DNA from: Streptomyces sp. ITFR-16
Lineage (GTDB): Bacteria; Actinomycetota; Actinomycetes; Streptomycetales; Streptomycetaceae
NCBI RefSeq assembly: GCF_031844705.1
Contig: NZ_CP134609.1
Span: forward strand, 3,782,001 to 3,846,000
Length of the DNA stretch: 64,000 nt
Direction: 5' to 3'
The position numbers were made by a program, and so were the translations under genes. The notes under the pieces are model-generated. The model did no database searches and had not been told where the DNA came from. It saw only the letters and a list, made by a program, of their open reading frames with translations. Shown here piece by piece: positions 1 through 7,513 of this stretch (position 1 is the first letter of the stretch; every line of letters starts with the position of its first letter).

Positions 1-249
1 CGAAGTATGAGCGCGGTCGGGTCCAGCGCGGACAACGCACTCGCCGAGTCCTTCAACGCGACCTTCAAACGCGAGACCCTGCAAGGACGAAAGAGCTGGC
101 CGACCGAGCGCGAGGCCCGACTCGACGCCTTCCGATGGCTCCACCGCTACAACACCCGACGCCGACACTCCCGCCTCGGACAACGACCACCGATCACCTT
201 CGAAAACGCCCTCCGCCACACACCAACTACGCTGGCACAAGCCGCATAA
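1..249 (+). pseudogene. IS3-family transposase OrfB, C-terminal part
   Basis: The last ~82 residues of an rve-type DDE transposase are present, including the region of the third catalytic residue (NALAESFNATFK, with the conserved Glu) and the terminal RRRHSRLG block typical of IS3 OrfB proteins. The translation is the same as the end of the OrfB in the complete copy at 19513-20413. The gene enters from outside the window, so it may be whole there; only its end can be described. It is part of the mobile element at 1-278. Confidence 0.85.
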
Positions 250-278
250 CCCGTGTCCAGAATTCGGGGTCAAGGCCC
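1..278 (+). mobile_element. Right end of an IS3-family element (cut by window start)
   Basis: This is the terminal part of an insertion sequence whose start lies outside the window. It carries the end of the transposase and the right inverted repeat, which finishes with GGGGTCAAGGCCC at about 266-278. The segment matches the end of the complete element at 19484-20781, which lies on the opposite strand. The target duplication cannot be judged because the left end is missing. Confidence 0.85.
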
Positions 279-367
279 TCCCTCGCAACTTCGACCGGCT
301 TTGTCGGTGGTGAGTGGTAACTCTGTTCTCCTACCGATCGGCTTCTCGGGTGAAGGGTCGGACAGCC

Positions 368-751
368 ATGGCGGGGGAGAGCTACGTCGACCACGAGGTC
401 CTCAAGGCATACGCGAAGAACAAGGTGAACGTGCCGAAGGAGGAGGCGAAGGAACGCCGCCGCCAGGTGAACTACCTGCGGGAGCGGCTGGAGGACTACA
501 TCGCAGCCCACCCAGACTTCGACCTCGTGAAGCTCCGAGCATCCGGCAGCACGGCCAAGCACACAGCGATCCGTCGCAGGCGCGGCACAGGGTCTGACGC
601 GGATGTCGCCGCGTACCTGCGCGTCGGCGATCCCACCATCGACGTCTCGACGGCACTGGCCTGGCTGGAGAAGCGTTGCAAAGAGGTCTATGGCAAGACG
701 AAGGTTGCGGAGGACTTCAAGCTCTCCGACCACGCTGTCGGTATCACGATG
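368..751 (+). pseudogene. CD-NTase (CBASS cyclase) N-terminal fragment
   Basis: An ATG at 368 opens 128 codons resembling the N-terminus of CBASS-type nucleotidyltransferases. There is a helical lead-in (KRRRQVNYLRERLEDYIAAH-like) and then the family signature GSTAKHTA followed by DADVAAYL, giving the GS motif and two of the metal-binding acidic residues. The reading continues to VGITM and stops being cyclase-like exactly at 751, where the inverted repeat of an IS3 element begins. The third catalytic acid and the C-terminal domain are missing, and no effector or Cap gene lies nearby, so this is a dead remnant. The cyclase assignment is from motif memory; a related nucleotidyltransferase of another clade is possible. 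Confidence 0.7.
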
Positions 752-819
752 GGGACTGCTGCAGGGATAGGTGACATCTTGACCTGGCTTGCTGAGAGGC
801 GGCCTGGAAGGATGTCGCA

Positions 820-1116
820 GTGCCCAAGCCGTATCCGAAAGAGTTCCGCGAGGACGTCGTGCGTGTCGCGCGCGACCGCGAGCCCGGCGTCACGCTGGAA
901 CAGATCGCCGCCGACTTCGGCGTCCACCCGATCACGCTGTCGAAGTGGCTGCGCCGCGCCGACACCGACGAAGGCGGCGCCAAGCCCGCACCGGTGTCGG
1001 GTGAGTCCGCCGAGCTGCGCGAGGCCCGCAAGCGCATCCGGCTCCTGGAGCAGGAGAACGAGGTCCTGCGCAGGGCCGCGGCGTATCTGTCGCAGGCGAA
1101 CCTGCCGTCAAAATGA
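820..1116 (+). CDS. IS3-family transposase OrfA
   Basis: A 98-residue protein with an N-terminal helix-turn-helix (residues ~5-45, core EQIAADFGVHPITLSKW) and a C-terminal leucine-zipper-like helix (RIRLLEQENEVLRR). This is the standard layout of the DNA-binding OrfA of IS3 elements. The GTG at 820 is chosen because it starts the PKPYPKEFRED lead-in common to these proteins. OrfB begins four bases before its stop in another frame, the usual arrangement for a -1 translational frameshift that fuses the two. It looks intact, but its partner is dead. Confidence 0.85.
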   Translation: MPKPYPKEFREDVVRVARDREPGVTLEQIAADFGVHPITLSKWLRRADTDEGGAKPAPVSGESAELREARKRIRLLEQENEVLRRAAAYLSQANLPSK

Positions 1117-2003
1117 TGTACCCGCCCGTCCGCGAGCTGGCCGCCGCCGCTGCCCCACGCAGGGTGCCGGTGGCGGTGACGTGCCGGGTACTCAATCTGG
1201 CCCGCCAGCCCTACTACCGGTGGCTGGCCTCACCGGTCACCGACACCGAGAGGGCCGAGGCATACCGGGCCGACGCCCTGTTCGACGCGCATCGCGACGA
1301 CCCGGAGTTCGGACACCGCTTCCTGGCCGACGAGGCCCCTGCGGCCGGTGAGACCATGGCCGAGCGGACCGCCTGGCGGACCTGCCGCGACAACCGCTGG
1401 TGGAGCGCGTTCGGCAAACGCCAAGGCCGGGGCAGGAACACCAAGGCCGGCCCGCCGGTCCATGACGACCGGGTGAGGCGGGACTTCACCGCTGCCGGGC
1501 CGAACCGGCTGTGACTGACGGACATCACCGAGCACGCCACCGGCGAGGGAAAACTCTACCTGCGCGCGGTCAAGGATGTGTACTCCGGCCGTATCGTGGG
1601 CTACTCCATCGACGCCCGGATGAAATCCAGCCTCGCCGTGAGGGCTCTTCAATCCGCGGTGGCCCGTCGGGGCCAGGTTGCAGGACGCATCGCGCATTCC
1701 AACCGCGGGTCGCATTTTCACTCACGGAAATTCGTCGCCGTTCTCGCACGCCACAGCATGTTCGGATCAATGGGGAGAGTCGGTGCCGCCGACGACAACG
1801 CGGCCATGAAGAGCTTCTTCGCGCTACCGCAGAAGAACGTTCCCGACCGCCGTACCTGGGCCACCCGTCAGGAGCTGCGAATCGCGATCGCCACCTGGAT
1901 CGAACGCACCTACCACCACCGCCGACGCCAGAAACGCCTGGCCCGATTGACCCCCGTCGAGCACGAAGCCACCATCACCCCACCCGCAGCCCTGGCTGCA
2001 TAA
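1113..2003 (+). pseudogene. IS3-family transposase OrfB, inactivated
   Basis: The integrase-type transposase reads through in one frame except for a TGA at 1512-1514, where relatives have Trp (NRLW-LTDITEH). Two catalytic positions have also changed: the second Asp is Asn (HSNRGSHF instead of HSDRGSQF) and the Glu is Lys (NAAMKSFF instead of NAAMESFF). About a dozen residues normally found before the TRHEFTA region also appear to be missing. The first Asp (LTDITEH) survives. The protein cannot be an active transposase. All three killing substitutions are G-to-A on the coding strand. Confidence 0.85.
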
Positions 2004-2034
2004 CCCCGCTGGCACCTACGCCTGCAGCAGTCCC

Positions 2035-2170
2035 TTTCACCGGGTTCAATCTTCCCCGCCGGGAACTGCCATGACAGGTCGCCTTCCGTAACGCGTCGTT
2101 GTACGAGCAGAACGCGCGCGTCCCGAGCGACGATGGCAGCAGCGACCGCCACTTCTGCCTTACTGGTCAC
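2035..2170 (-). pseudogene. NUDIX hydrolase, N-terminal fragment
   Basis: From a GTG at 2170, preceded by a purine-rich GGAGGGGG ribosome site, the reading gives the start of a NUDIX domain: a beta-strand lead (VAVAAAIVARDARVLLVQRR) and then WQFPAGKIEPGE, the entry into the NUDIX box. The GX5EX7REUXEE helix that binds metal is missing because the inverted repeat of the IS3 element replaces it at 2034. It lies 48 bp after the FAD oxidoreductase on the same strand and was probably the last gene of that operon. Confidence 0.75.
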
Positions 2171-2218
2171 AAGGGTTCCCCCTCCAAGAGCCATCCCCTG
2201 ACGCGCAACACCGTGGCT

Positions 2219-3133
2219 TCACCCCTTGATGGGCAGGTCCCGGGCCGCGTAGTACGCCTGCAGCGCCGCCTCGCTGCCGGAGCCCAGGGCAGTCATGATC
2301 CGTTGGAAGCGGGCGGAGCGGAGGTCGCCGGCCACGATGAGGCGGGGGTGCTGGTCGGTGGGCGGACAGTATCCGTCCGTGCTGCGGGTCAGGTCTCCGG
2401 GTGGGGCGGCGGGGGCGCTTCCCAGGCTGAGGAAGGCCGCGTCCGCCGTGATCGTGCGGTGGGTACCGTCCCTTCCCACTGCCTCGGCCGACAGCGGGGC
2501 ACCTTCTCCACCGTGCAGCGTCAGGTGATCGACGGGGAGCAGCGTGACCCGTGGGTCCTCGCGGATCTCGTCGATCTTGTACGCGTCGGTCGCCGGGTAC
2601 GCCACGAGGAGGCGCGTGTCCCTGGTCGGATGGGCGCGCAGGAAGGTGCCGATCGGGCGGTCGCCGCCGAGTACGAGGAGGGTGCGGCCTTGGGCGTCGT
2701 CGGCGTTGGCCTGCCAGAGCGCGGGCAGGGGCAGACCGGCGCGGGCGGTGATCCAAGTCGCGTCGCGGGGTTGGAGAGGGCCGACGCCCGTGGCAACGAT
2801 GGCGTACGAGGCGGTGAGGGAAGCGCCCGTGTCCAGCGTGGCGGTCACCTGGGCGTCGTCAGCGCGAAGCTCGGTGACGTACCGACCGAGTTCAAGGCGG
2901 CACAGCTCCGTGCCCTTCAGCTCGGCGACGATGGCGTCGGCCAGCTCGGGGCCGCCGGTGTAGCCGCCGAGGACGTTGTTCAAGGCCGGGATCCGGTACA
3001 GGTTCCGGCACAGCCGGTCCGGCTCGACCAGAATCGAGCGCATGCCGACGCTGGCGGCCATGCGTGCGGCAGCGCATCCGGCGGGTCCGCCGCCGATGAT
3101 GATCAGGTCGGTGTCGTACAGCGTGTCGCCCAT
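2219..3133 (-). CDS. FAD-dependent oxidoreductase, thioredoxin-reductase-like without CxxC
   Basis: A 304-residue flavoprotein of the class II pyridine nucleotide-disulfide oxidoreductase fold. It has an N-terminal FAD-binding GGGPAG (~14-19), an ATGVGP motif near the middle, a second degenerate dinucleotide site (VLGGDRPIG) and a C-terminal VAGDLRS that contacts the flavin. The redox-active CxxC of true thioredoxin reductases is absent, so it is unlikely to reduce thioredoxin; relatives reduce ferredoxin or small molecules. The ATG at 3133 is chosen because it sits just before the first beta-strand and 4 bp after the cysteine hydrolase gene, implying translational coupling. The substrate is unknown. 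Confidence 0.8.
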   Translation of the reverse strand: MGDTLYDTDLIIIGGGPAGCAAARMAASVGMRSILVEPDRLCRNLYRIPALNNVLGGYTGGPELADAIVAELKGTELCRLELGRYVTELRADDAQVTATLDTGASLTASYAIVATGVGPLQPRDATWITARAGLPLPALWQANADDAQGRTLLVLGGDRPIGTFLRAHPTRDTRLLVAYPATDAYKIDEIREDPRVTLLPVDHLTLHGGEGAPLSAEAVGRDGTHRTITADAAFLSLGSAPAAPPGDLTRSTDGYCPPTDQHPRLIVAGDLRSARFQRIMTALGSGSEAALQAYYAARDLPIKG

Positions 3134-3137
3134 GGGG

Positions 3138-3707
3138 CTATTCCAGCACTGGGGCCCCTGCATACGCGGTGAGTTGGCCGACCACGTGGTCGGTGGTGAC
3201 AAGTTGGCCGGTTCCGATCAGACGGCGCGCGACGACGAGTCCGGCGTCGTGTACGTCGGGGCCGGCGTCGCTGGCGCAGGCGTCGGTGACGATCCAGGGT
3301 GCGTGGCCGTGTTCGAAGGCGTCGGCCGCGGACTTCAGGACGCAGCTCTCAGTAGCGATTCCGCAGAAGACGAGGTCGGTCCAGCCGCCCCCACGGACCA
3401 GTTCGGCTGCCTGGGGGGTGAAGAGCGTGTAGCCGGTCTTGTCGACGACCGCGTGCGCGCGGGCTGCCGCCTCCGCGAGATCGGGGACGATGTCGGTCTC
3501 CGGTGGTTCCTGGAGTCGGTGCCACTGGAAGAAGCGCTCGTACGGGCTGTCCGGATAGTTGAAGTACCGGGTGAAGATCACGGGTCGGCCGGCGCCGGTC
3601 CACTCGGCGACGAGATCGGAGACCGCAGGCACGGCGTGACGGCTTCGCTCGTTCACGAAGCCGTTCTGCATGTCAATCACGACCAGCGCAGCGCTGCCGA
3701 TGTCCAT
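3138..3707 (-). CDS. Isochorismatase-family cysteine hydrolase
   Basis: A 189-residue protein of normal length for the family. The catalytic triad is visible: Asp12 in VVIDMQNGF, Lys90 in VVDKTGYTLF and Cys122 in GIATESCVL, together with the cis-peptide region before the Cys. Such enzymes hydrolyse C-N or ether bonds in small molecules such as isochorismate, nicotinamide, N-carbamoyl compounds or ureidoacrylate; the sequence does not identify the substrate. It is followed 4 bp later by the FAD oxidoreductase and preceded by the interrupted gene ending at 3733, so the three were one transcript. All active-site residues are intact. Confidence 0.88.
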   Translation of the reverse strand: MDIGSAALVVIDMQNGFVNERSRHAVPAVSDLVAEWTGAGRPVIFTRYFNYPDSPYERFFQWHRLQEPPETDIVPDLAEAAARAHAVVDKTGYTLFTPQAAELVRGGGWTDLVFCGIATESCVLKSAADAFEHGHAPWIVTDACASDAGPDVHDAGLVVARRLIGTGQLVTTDHVVGQLTAYAGAPVLE

Positions 3708-3732
3708 CCGTTGCTTCTCCTGCCCTGTGTTC

Positions 3733-4122
3733 TCACCCGACGCCCTCTCGCAGAGCGTCCTGCGCGGCGCGCAGCCGTTCGGCCAGCCCGCTGGTCTTCA
3801 TGATGGCCTCCCGCATCAGAACGTGTTGAGCGGTCTCCTGGGCTCGGGCCGTGGTGAGCCGGGAGGAGGCGGCACGCAGGAAGCGCCAGCCGTACTCCTC
3901 GGGCATGAAGGGGTCCTGGCCGTCCTCGATCATCTGCTGCACCTGGCGAGTGAAGCACCAGAGGGCTTGGACGGTCAGTTCGCAGGTATCCAACTCGTCG
4001 ATCGTGAGGCTGCGCTCGCGGGAGTGAGAGGCGTAGGCGACGCCTGACCAGCCCGCATAGGCGGTGGACACACCCCGTACGCCGAAGGACACGATGTCGG
4101 GGTGGTCGAAGCCGGTGGCTAA
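3733..4122 (-). pseudogene. C-terminal part of an IS-interrupted gene (unidentified)
   Basis: This reads as the continuation of the fragment at 5172-5652 once the IS5 element and one TAA copy are removed; the TTA codon at the junction is in phase on both sides. The segment contains an acidic, helical region (DELDTCELTVQALWCFTRQ and QDPFMPEEYGWRFLRAA) and ends 25 bp before the cysteine hydrolase. I do not recognise the family with certainty. Its position as first gene of the operon and its conserved charged helices would fit a regulator. An internal ATG at 4092 might allow a truncated product. Confidence 0.6.
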
Positions 4123-5171
4123 CGAGCTCGTGCACGGTAGGCGGTGGGACGTCGAGGCTGTCGGCGGGGCTCGGTGTTCACCTCTGGCGTGTCGACGTCA
4201 GGTCCGCGGTCTGCTGATGGGACAGCAGGCCGGCGACGGCTTGGACGGTGTCGCTCATGTGCTCGCGGCAGCCGGGGTGGCGGGCCAGGGCACGCCAATT
4301 CTTCAGATGGGCAATGCCGTGCTCGACTCGGATCCGCCTTGAGGAGTGTGCCTTGCGCTGGCGTTCGTACATCTCCTCGTACCATTCCGGGGCGTTCTTC
4401 TTGAACTTGCGGTGCGGTGGTGTCATCACCCGGCCGCCGGTCTGCGCGCCAAGGCCCTGGTAGCCAGCATCGGCGGGAATCTCGACCGCGGGCCCGTCGG
4501 CCAAGAGCTTGACCAGCCCCAACTGGCGGGCGTGAGTGATGTCCGCGCAGCTTGCGGGTCGTGCTGGGCTGCACCACAGCACGCGGCCTTCGGCGTCCGT
4601 GACCACCATGGACTTGACGGCGTTCTGCTTGTTCTTGCCGGAGATGAACTTGTCGCGGTCCGTCCGTCCGGCGGCGGGCCGACGGACGCGGATCTCGGTG
4701 CCGTCGATGATGCCGGTCGTCCCGCTCGCGCCGAGGTGGTCGACGACGTCGGCCAGAGTTCGCAGCCGCACGTCGGGGCTGACCGTGCAGCCTCGCTCGG
4801 CGAGCAGGGGCCGCACCTCGCCGACGGCCCGGGTGATGGTGGAGCGGTCCACGCCGAACCAGCAGGCCAGCACGTCGTGGGTGACCCCGTGACGAAGATG
4901 GACGAGCGTGGCCAGCAGCCGATCGACAAACACCAGCCGGTGCTTTGCGCCGGTGCCCACGGCCCGCTTCCGCGGCCGGGAGGTGAGCCGGGCCTGGTGA
5001 CGCTCTTGCCACAACGGGCTGATCTCCTCGACGAGTTCAGCAATCACTCCCACAGCCAGGCCCGTGATCCGCCGATTGCTGATGATCACCGCACGCGTTG
5101 AGTTCCCCACCACAAGACCATGATCGAGGATCAGGAGCTCGACGTCTCACCGCCTACCGTGCACGAGCTCG
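4123..5171 (-). mobile_element. IS5-family element with TAA target duplication
   Basis: The element is 1049 bp. Its inverted ends begin CGAGCTCGTGCACGGTAGGC on both sides, and TAA is present directly outside at 4120-4122 and 5172-5174. That matches the TNA duplication known for several IS5 subgroups. One intact transposase fills it. Ends, duplication and gene are all complete, so it may still be mobile. Confidence 0.9.
4178..5113 (-). CDS. IS5-family DDE transposase
   Basis: A 311-residue transposase of the DDE_Tnp_4 type. An N-terminal helix-turn-helix (THDVLACWFGVDRSTITRAV) is followed by the catalytic acids in GIIDGTEIRV, DAGYQGL and RVEHGIAHLK. No stop or frameshift is seen, and the protein has the length expected for the group. 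It lies wholly between the two inverted repeats of the element. It reads on the same strand as the gene it interrupts, so it could also drive the downstream fragment. Confidence 0.88.
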   Translation of the reverse strand: MVGNSTRAVIISNRRITGLAVGVIAELVEEISPLWQERHQARLTSRPRKRAVGTGAKHRLVFVDRLLATLVHLRHGVTHDVLACWFGVDRSTITRAVGEVRPLLAERGCTVSPDVRLRTLADVVDHLGASGTTGIIDGTEIRVRRPAAGRTDRDKFISGKNKQNAVKSMVVTDAEGRVLWCSPARPASCADITHARQLGLVKLLADGPAVEIPADAGYQGLGAQTGGRVMTPPHRKFKKNAPEWYEEMYERQRKAHSSRRIRVEHGIAHLKNWRALARHPGCREHMSDTVQAVAGLLSHQQTADLTSTRQR

Positions 5172-5652
5172 TAAGAGAGACTCCTCGACCGTACCGCCCA
5201 GAGGAGCGGGGCCGTCCGGGGCGCCGCGGTCGACCAGGACAGAGGGCGTGGACAGCAGGCGCAGTGCGGTGTCGTGGGCGTCGCCGGACCAGGGGCCAGA
5301 GGTGAGCCAGTAGAGGGAGAGGACGTACTCGGGGTTGGGAACGCCGGCGGGTTCCTCGTCCAGGAGGTCGCGGAGCTTGTCTCGTGCCCAGGGCAGGTCG
5401 GAGGCGTAGGAGCGGTACCGCCACGAGCGCGGCAGGCTGGTGCGGCTGAACGAGGTGAAAGACGGCCACCTCACACGCGAAGACGTGAAGGACGCACTCC
5501 TGTGCCTCGGGGTGGTCGACGCGGGCCGAGGAGGACTCCAGCCACTCGCCGTGCGCACTCGGTCTCATGTGTGCACGGAGGCGGCCGGCGTGCTCGACGC
5601 CGATGAAAACTGGCAGGAACTTGTGGGAGTCGACTTCGATTCGGCCTGTCAC
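5172..5652 (-). pseudogene. N-terminal part of the IS5-interrupted gene, also frameshifted
   Basis: From a GTG at 5652 the frame reads VTGRIEVDSHKFLPVFIG and on to EVAVFHLV. Near 5445-5455 protein-like sequence switches to another frame (RTSLPRSWRYRSYASDLPW through ALRLLSTPSVLVDRG) and continues to the TAA duplication, where the IS5 element interrupts it. So the gene has a single-base indel as well as the insertion. With the piece at 3733-4122 it would give roughly 285 residues. The family is not recognised. The frameshift could be a sequencing error; the insertion is not. Confidence 0.55.
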
Positions 5653-5768
5653 GGGAGGATGCCGTCGAGATCATGACCGCCGAGGACTACACGGAGTTCC
5701 AGCGCATGCTCCCGCTCGTCACAGCACAGGACACCCTTGAGTATCGCGCCCTTCATGGATCGGACTGA
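5607..5768 (+). pseudogene. Possible C-terminal remnant of an unknown gene
   Basis: An open stretch ends in a TGA at 5766-5768 and contains LSREDAVEIMTAEDYTEFQR, a composition typical of coding sequence rather than a shadow frame. No convincing start lies upstream, and the strand is opposite to its neighbours. It could be the tail of a gene lost by rearrangement next to the interrupted operon. An ATG at 5673 would give only 31 residues. Confidence 0.2.
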
Positions 5769-5838
5769 CACCACGCATCCCCGGCAGCCCCAGGCCACTG
5801 CTCCGGACTACGCCAGCGTCCCTGACTCCGAACACGCT

Positions 5839-5960
5839 GCAGGCCCGACCGAAGCACCGGCCGGGCCTGCCACATCCTGAGCTGCACCGTGAAGGTTGAC
5901 GTCACGGCCCCGGCCCGGCCCCTGCGCAGCAGCGAATCTGAGGCTGTGAGGGCCGGGGCC
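5839..5960. terminator. Two GC-rich hairpins between converging remnants
   Basis: The first hairpin has arms GCAGGCCCG (5839-5847) and CGGGCCTGC (5862-5870). The second has arms GGCCCCGGCC (5906-5915) and GGCCGGGGCC (5951-5960) with a long loop. They lie just past the 3-prime end of the CYTH gene and the upstream plus-strand remnant, so factor-independent termination in either direction is the simplest role. Nothing else is visible in the ~340 bp between 5653 and 5998 apart from the small remnant. Confidence 0.5.
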
Positions 5961-5998
5961 ATTACAAGAGGCGGCTCGGTGCTGTCGCCGGATACCCG

Positions 5999-6544
5999 TC
6001 AGGCGAAGAGCAAAGTGGGTTCAGCGAGGATGTCGCGGTCCAGCTCGCTCTTGTAGATGAGGTCGATGCTGCCGAAGCGGGCCTGTTCGTAGTCGAGGCC
6101 GAGATCGGACACAGCCTTGCGGACAGCTTCCTCGGAGCCGGCTTCGACCTCCAGGAAGGTAGGGAGGCCGGGCCAGGTGTCGAGGTCGTAGGCGACGCCG
6201 TCGAGCTGCCACTCCTCGCGGTAGTTCTGCTGGTACCGCACCTGACGAAGGCCAAGGGCTGCGAGGAGTTCCGCAGTGCGCTCCAGGTCGTTGACCTCGA
6301 TCTCGATCTCAGTGGTGCCGTTGATGTGGGTGGCGTCGCTAACCTGCTTGAGGGTCAGCGTGGTCTTGCCGCCCTCATCGCGCAGGCGCAGCCACTGCTC
6401 GCCCTGGACCGCATCGTTCTCGAAGATGAGCCGGGTGAACATCGTCTTGTCGAAGGATCGCTCGGCGCCGGCAGCCCGCAGCTGGTCTCGGACGGCGTCG
6501 ACGTCGATCCGCAGGAACTTCGCTTCGTATTCGTGCTGAGCCAA
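5999..6544 (-). CDS. CYTH domain protein (triphosphate-tunnel enzyme family)
   Basis: A 181-residue protein beginning with the CYTH signature ExExK at residues 5-9 (EYEAK). It continues with alternating basic and acidic strands (EQWLRLRDEG, KTTLTLKQ, TEIEIEV, LPTFLEVEAGSEE) that line the triphosphate tunnel. Family members act as class IV adenylyl cyclases, thiamine-triphosphatases or inorganic triphosphatases; the sequence does not decide which. The start is a TTG at 6544, preceded by GAGAGAG, because it places ExExK at the usual distance. It follows the radical SAM C-terminal part by 71 bp, so the two were probably one operon before the large insertion. Confidence 0.85.
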   Translation of the reverse strand: MAQHEYEAKFLRIDVDAVRDQLRAAGAERSFDKTMFTRLIFENDAVQGEQWLRLRDEGGKTTLTLKQVSDATHINGTTEIEIEVNDLERTAELLAALGLRQVRYQQNYREEWQLDGVAYDLDTWPGLPTFLEVEAGSEEAVRKAVSDLGLDYEQARFGSIDLIYKSELDRDILAEPTLLFA

Positions 6545-6615
6545 GGCTCTCTCGCTTTCGGTGTGTTGGAGGTGTCGTCCGTGTCTTACGGGGCCACGGA
6601 GGTCTTACGACGGTT

Positions 6616-7398
6616 CTACGCGGCCAGGGCCTGGAGTTCATGCAGATCTTGCTCGCGGGCCTTGCGAACCTCGGCGCATATCTCGCTGCCCACGAACTCT
6701 TCCACGGGTAGGCAGAGATCCATGCGCTGAATGCACACGCCGACGTGGAACACACCCTCCGGGTCGCGGTACAACCGGACGCCGTAGTAGCCCTCCTGGC
6801 AGTCGGTGGTGTTGTTGTTGAGAGGGCACCTCGTGCAAGTCTCCGGCAGCCGCAGCGGGCGTATGTGCTTGGCGACCAGTCGTTGTCCATCAGGCAGCCG
6901 GTATCCGATACGAAATCCGGACGTGCCCGCGATCAGCCGGACTTCTTCAGGCTCGGCATCGAGCTGGTCCAGAAGCACGTCGACGGCGTCGAGGGAAGCG
7001 TTGCCGTCAGCCAGCGACGTCAGGACTCGTACGGACACCTGTGGCGAGTACCTCTCCAGGAGGCGATGTACGCGGGGGATGTGGCTGTGATTGGGGATGA
7101 CGATGTTCGCGCGAACGCCGATACCGAGAGAGGTTGCCAGACGTAGCGACTGCTCCAGTGCCTTGATCTTGCGGGTGGCTCGCTGTCGAGAGTGGTACCG
7201 ATCGCCCTGGACCTGGGCGAGTTCCTCGGAAGTCGTGCCGAAGATCGAGAAGTTGGCGTGGTCGAGTCCCGCCCGGGCGCACTCGGGTAGCGACCGCGCG
7301 CCATTCTCGCCGTTCGAGGTGACGCTGGTCGTGTAACCAGCGCTCCTGGCGAGGGTGATGATCTGGGCAAGGCGGGAGTGGAGTGTCGGCTCACCGCC
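6616..7398 (-). pseudogene. Radical SAM protein, C-terminal part (split by insertion)
   Basis: This 260-residue piece begins exactly at the GGEPT motif and carries the rest of a radical SAM barrel (SVTSNGENG, NFSIFGTTSEELAQVQG, VRANIVIPN). A C-terminal Cys region follows (CTRCPLNNNTTDCQEG) that may hold an auxiliary cluster or a metal. The CxxxCxxC cluster that binds SAM is not here; it lies in the N-terminal part at 18171-18494. Joining base 7398 to 18171 restores one frame of 368 residues. The intervening 10.8 kb is the recombinase-trio element. Without the joining event neither piece can be an active radical SAM enzyme. Confidence 0.9.
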
Positions 7399-7513
7399 GT
7401 TGTCGCTGCTTAGTTGCGGTGTCTCTTTCAATCCCTGCGCGAGCATTGAGATCCGTCCAATTAGTTTTCTGTCGTTTGCAGTCAACTGTGTCTCATACCT
7501 AGAGTCACCCGTC

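Larger units (their letters stand above)
752..2034 (+). mobile_element. Decayed IS3-family element with 22-bp inverted repeats
   Basis: Ends were located from matching terminal sequences: GGGACTGCTGCAGG at 752-765 and its complement ending at 2034, with TAGGTG continuing on both sides after two differing bases. The 1283-bp element encodes OrfA and a broken OrfB. The flanking bases differ (GATG on the left, TTTC on the right), so there is no target duplication. The left neighbour is a cut cyclase gene and the right neighbour a cut NUDIX gene, which suggests a deletion or IS-IS recombination after insertion. Confidence 0.8.

Noticed and set aside
368..2170. A working CBASS operon
   Set aside because: Only the first ~128 codons of a cyclase remain; no effector, Cap2 or Cap3 gene is present.
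2219..3133. Thioredoxin reductase (trxB)
   Set aside because: The CxxC redox centre is absent and the NADPH motif is degenerate.
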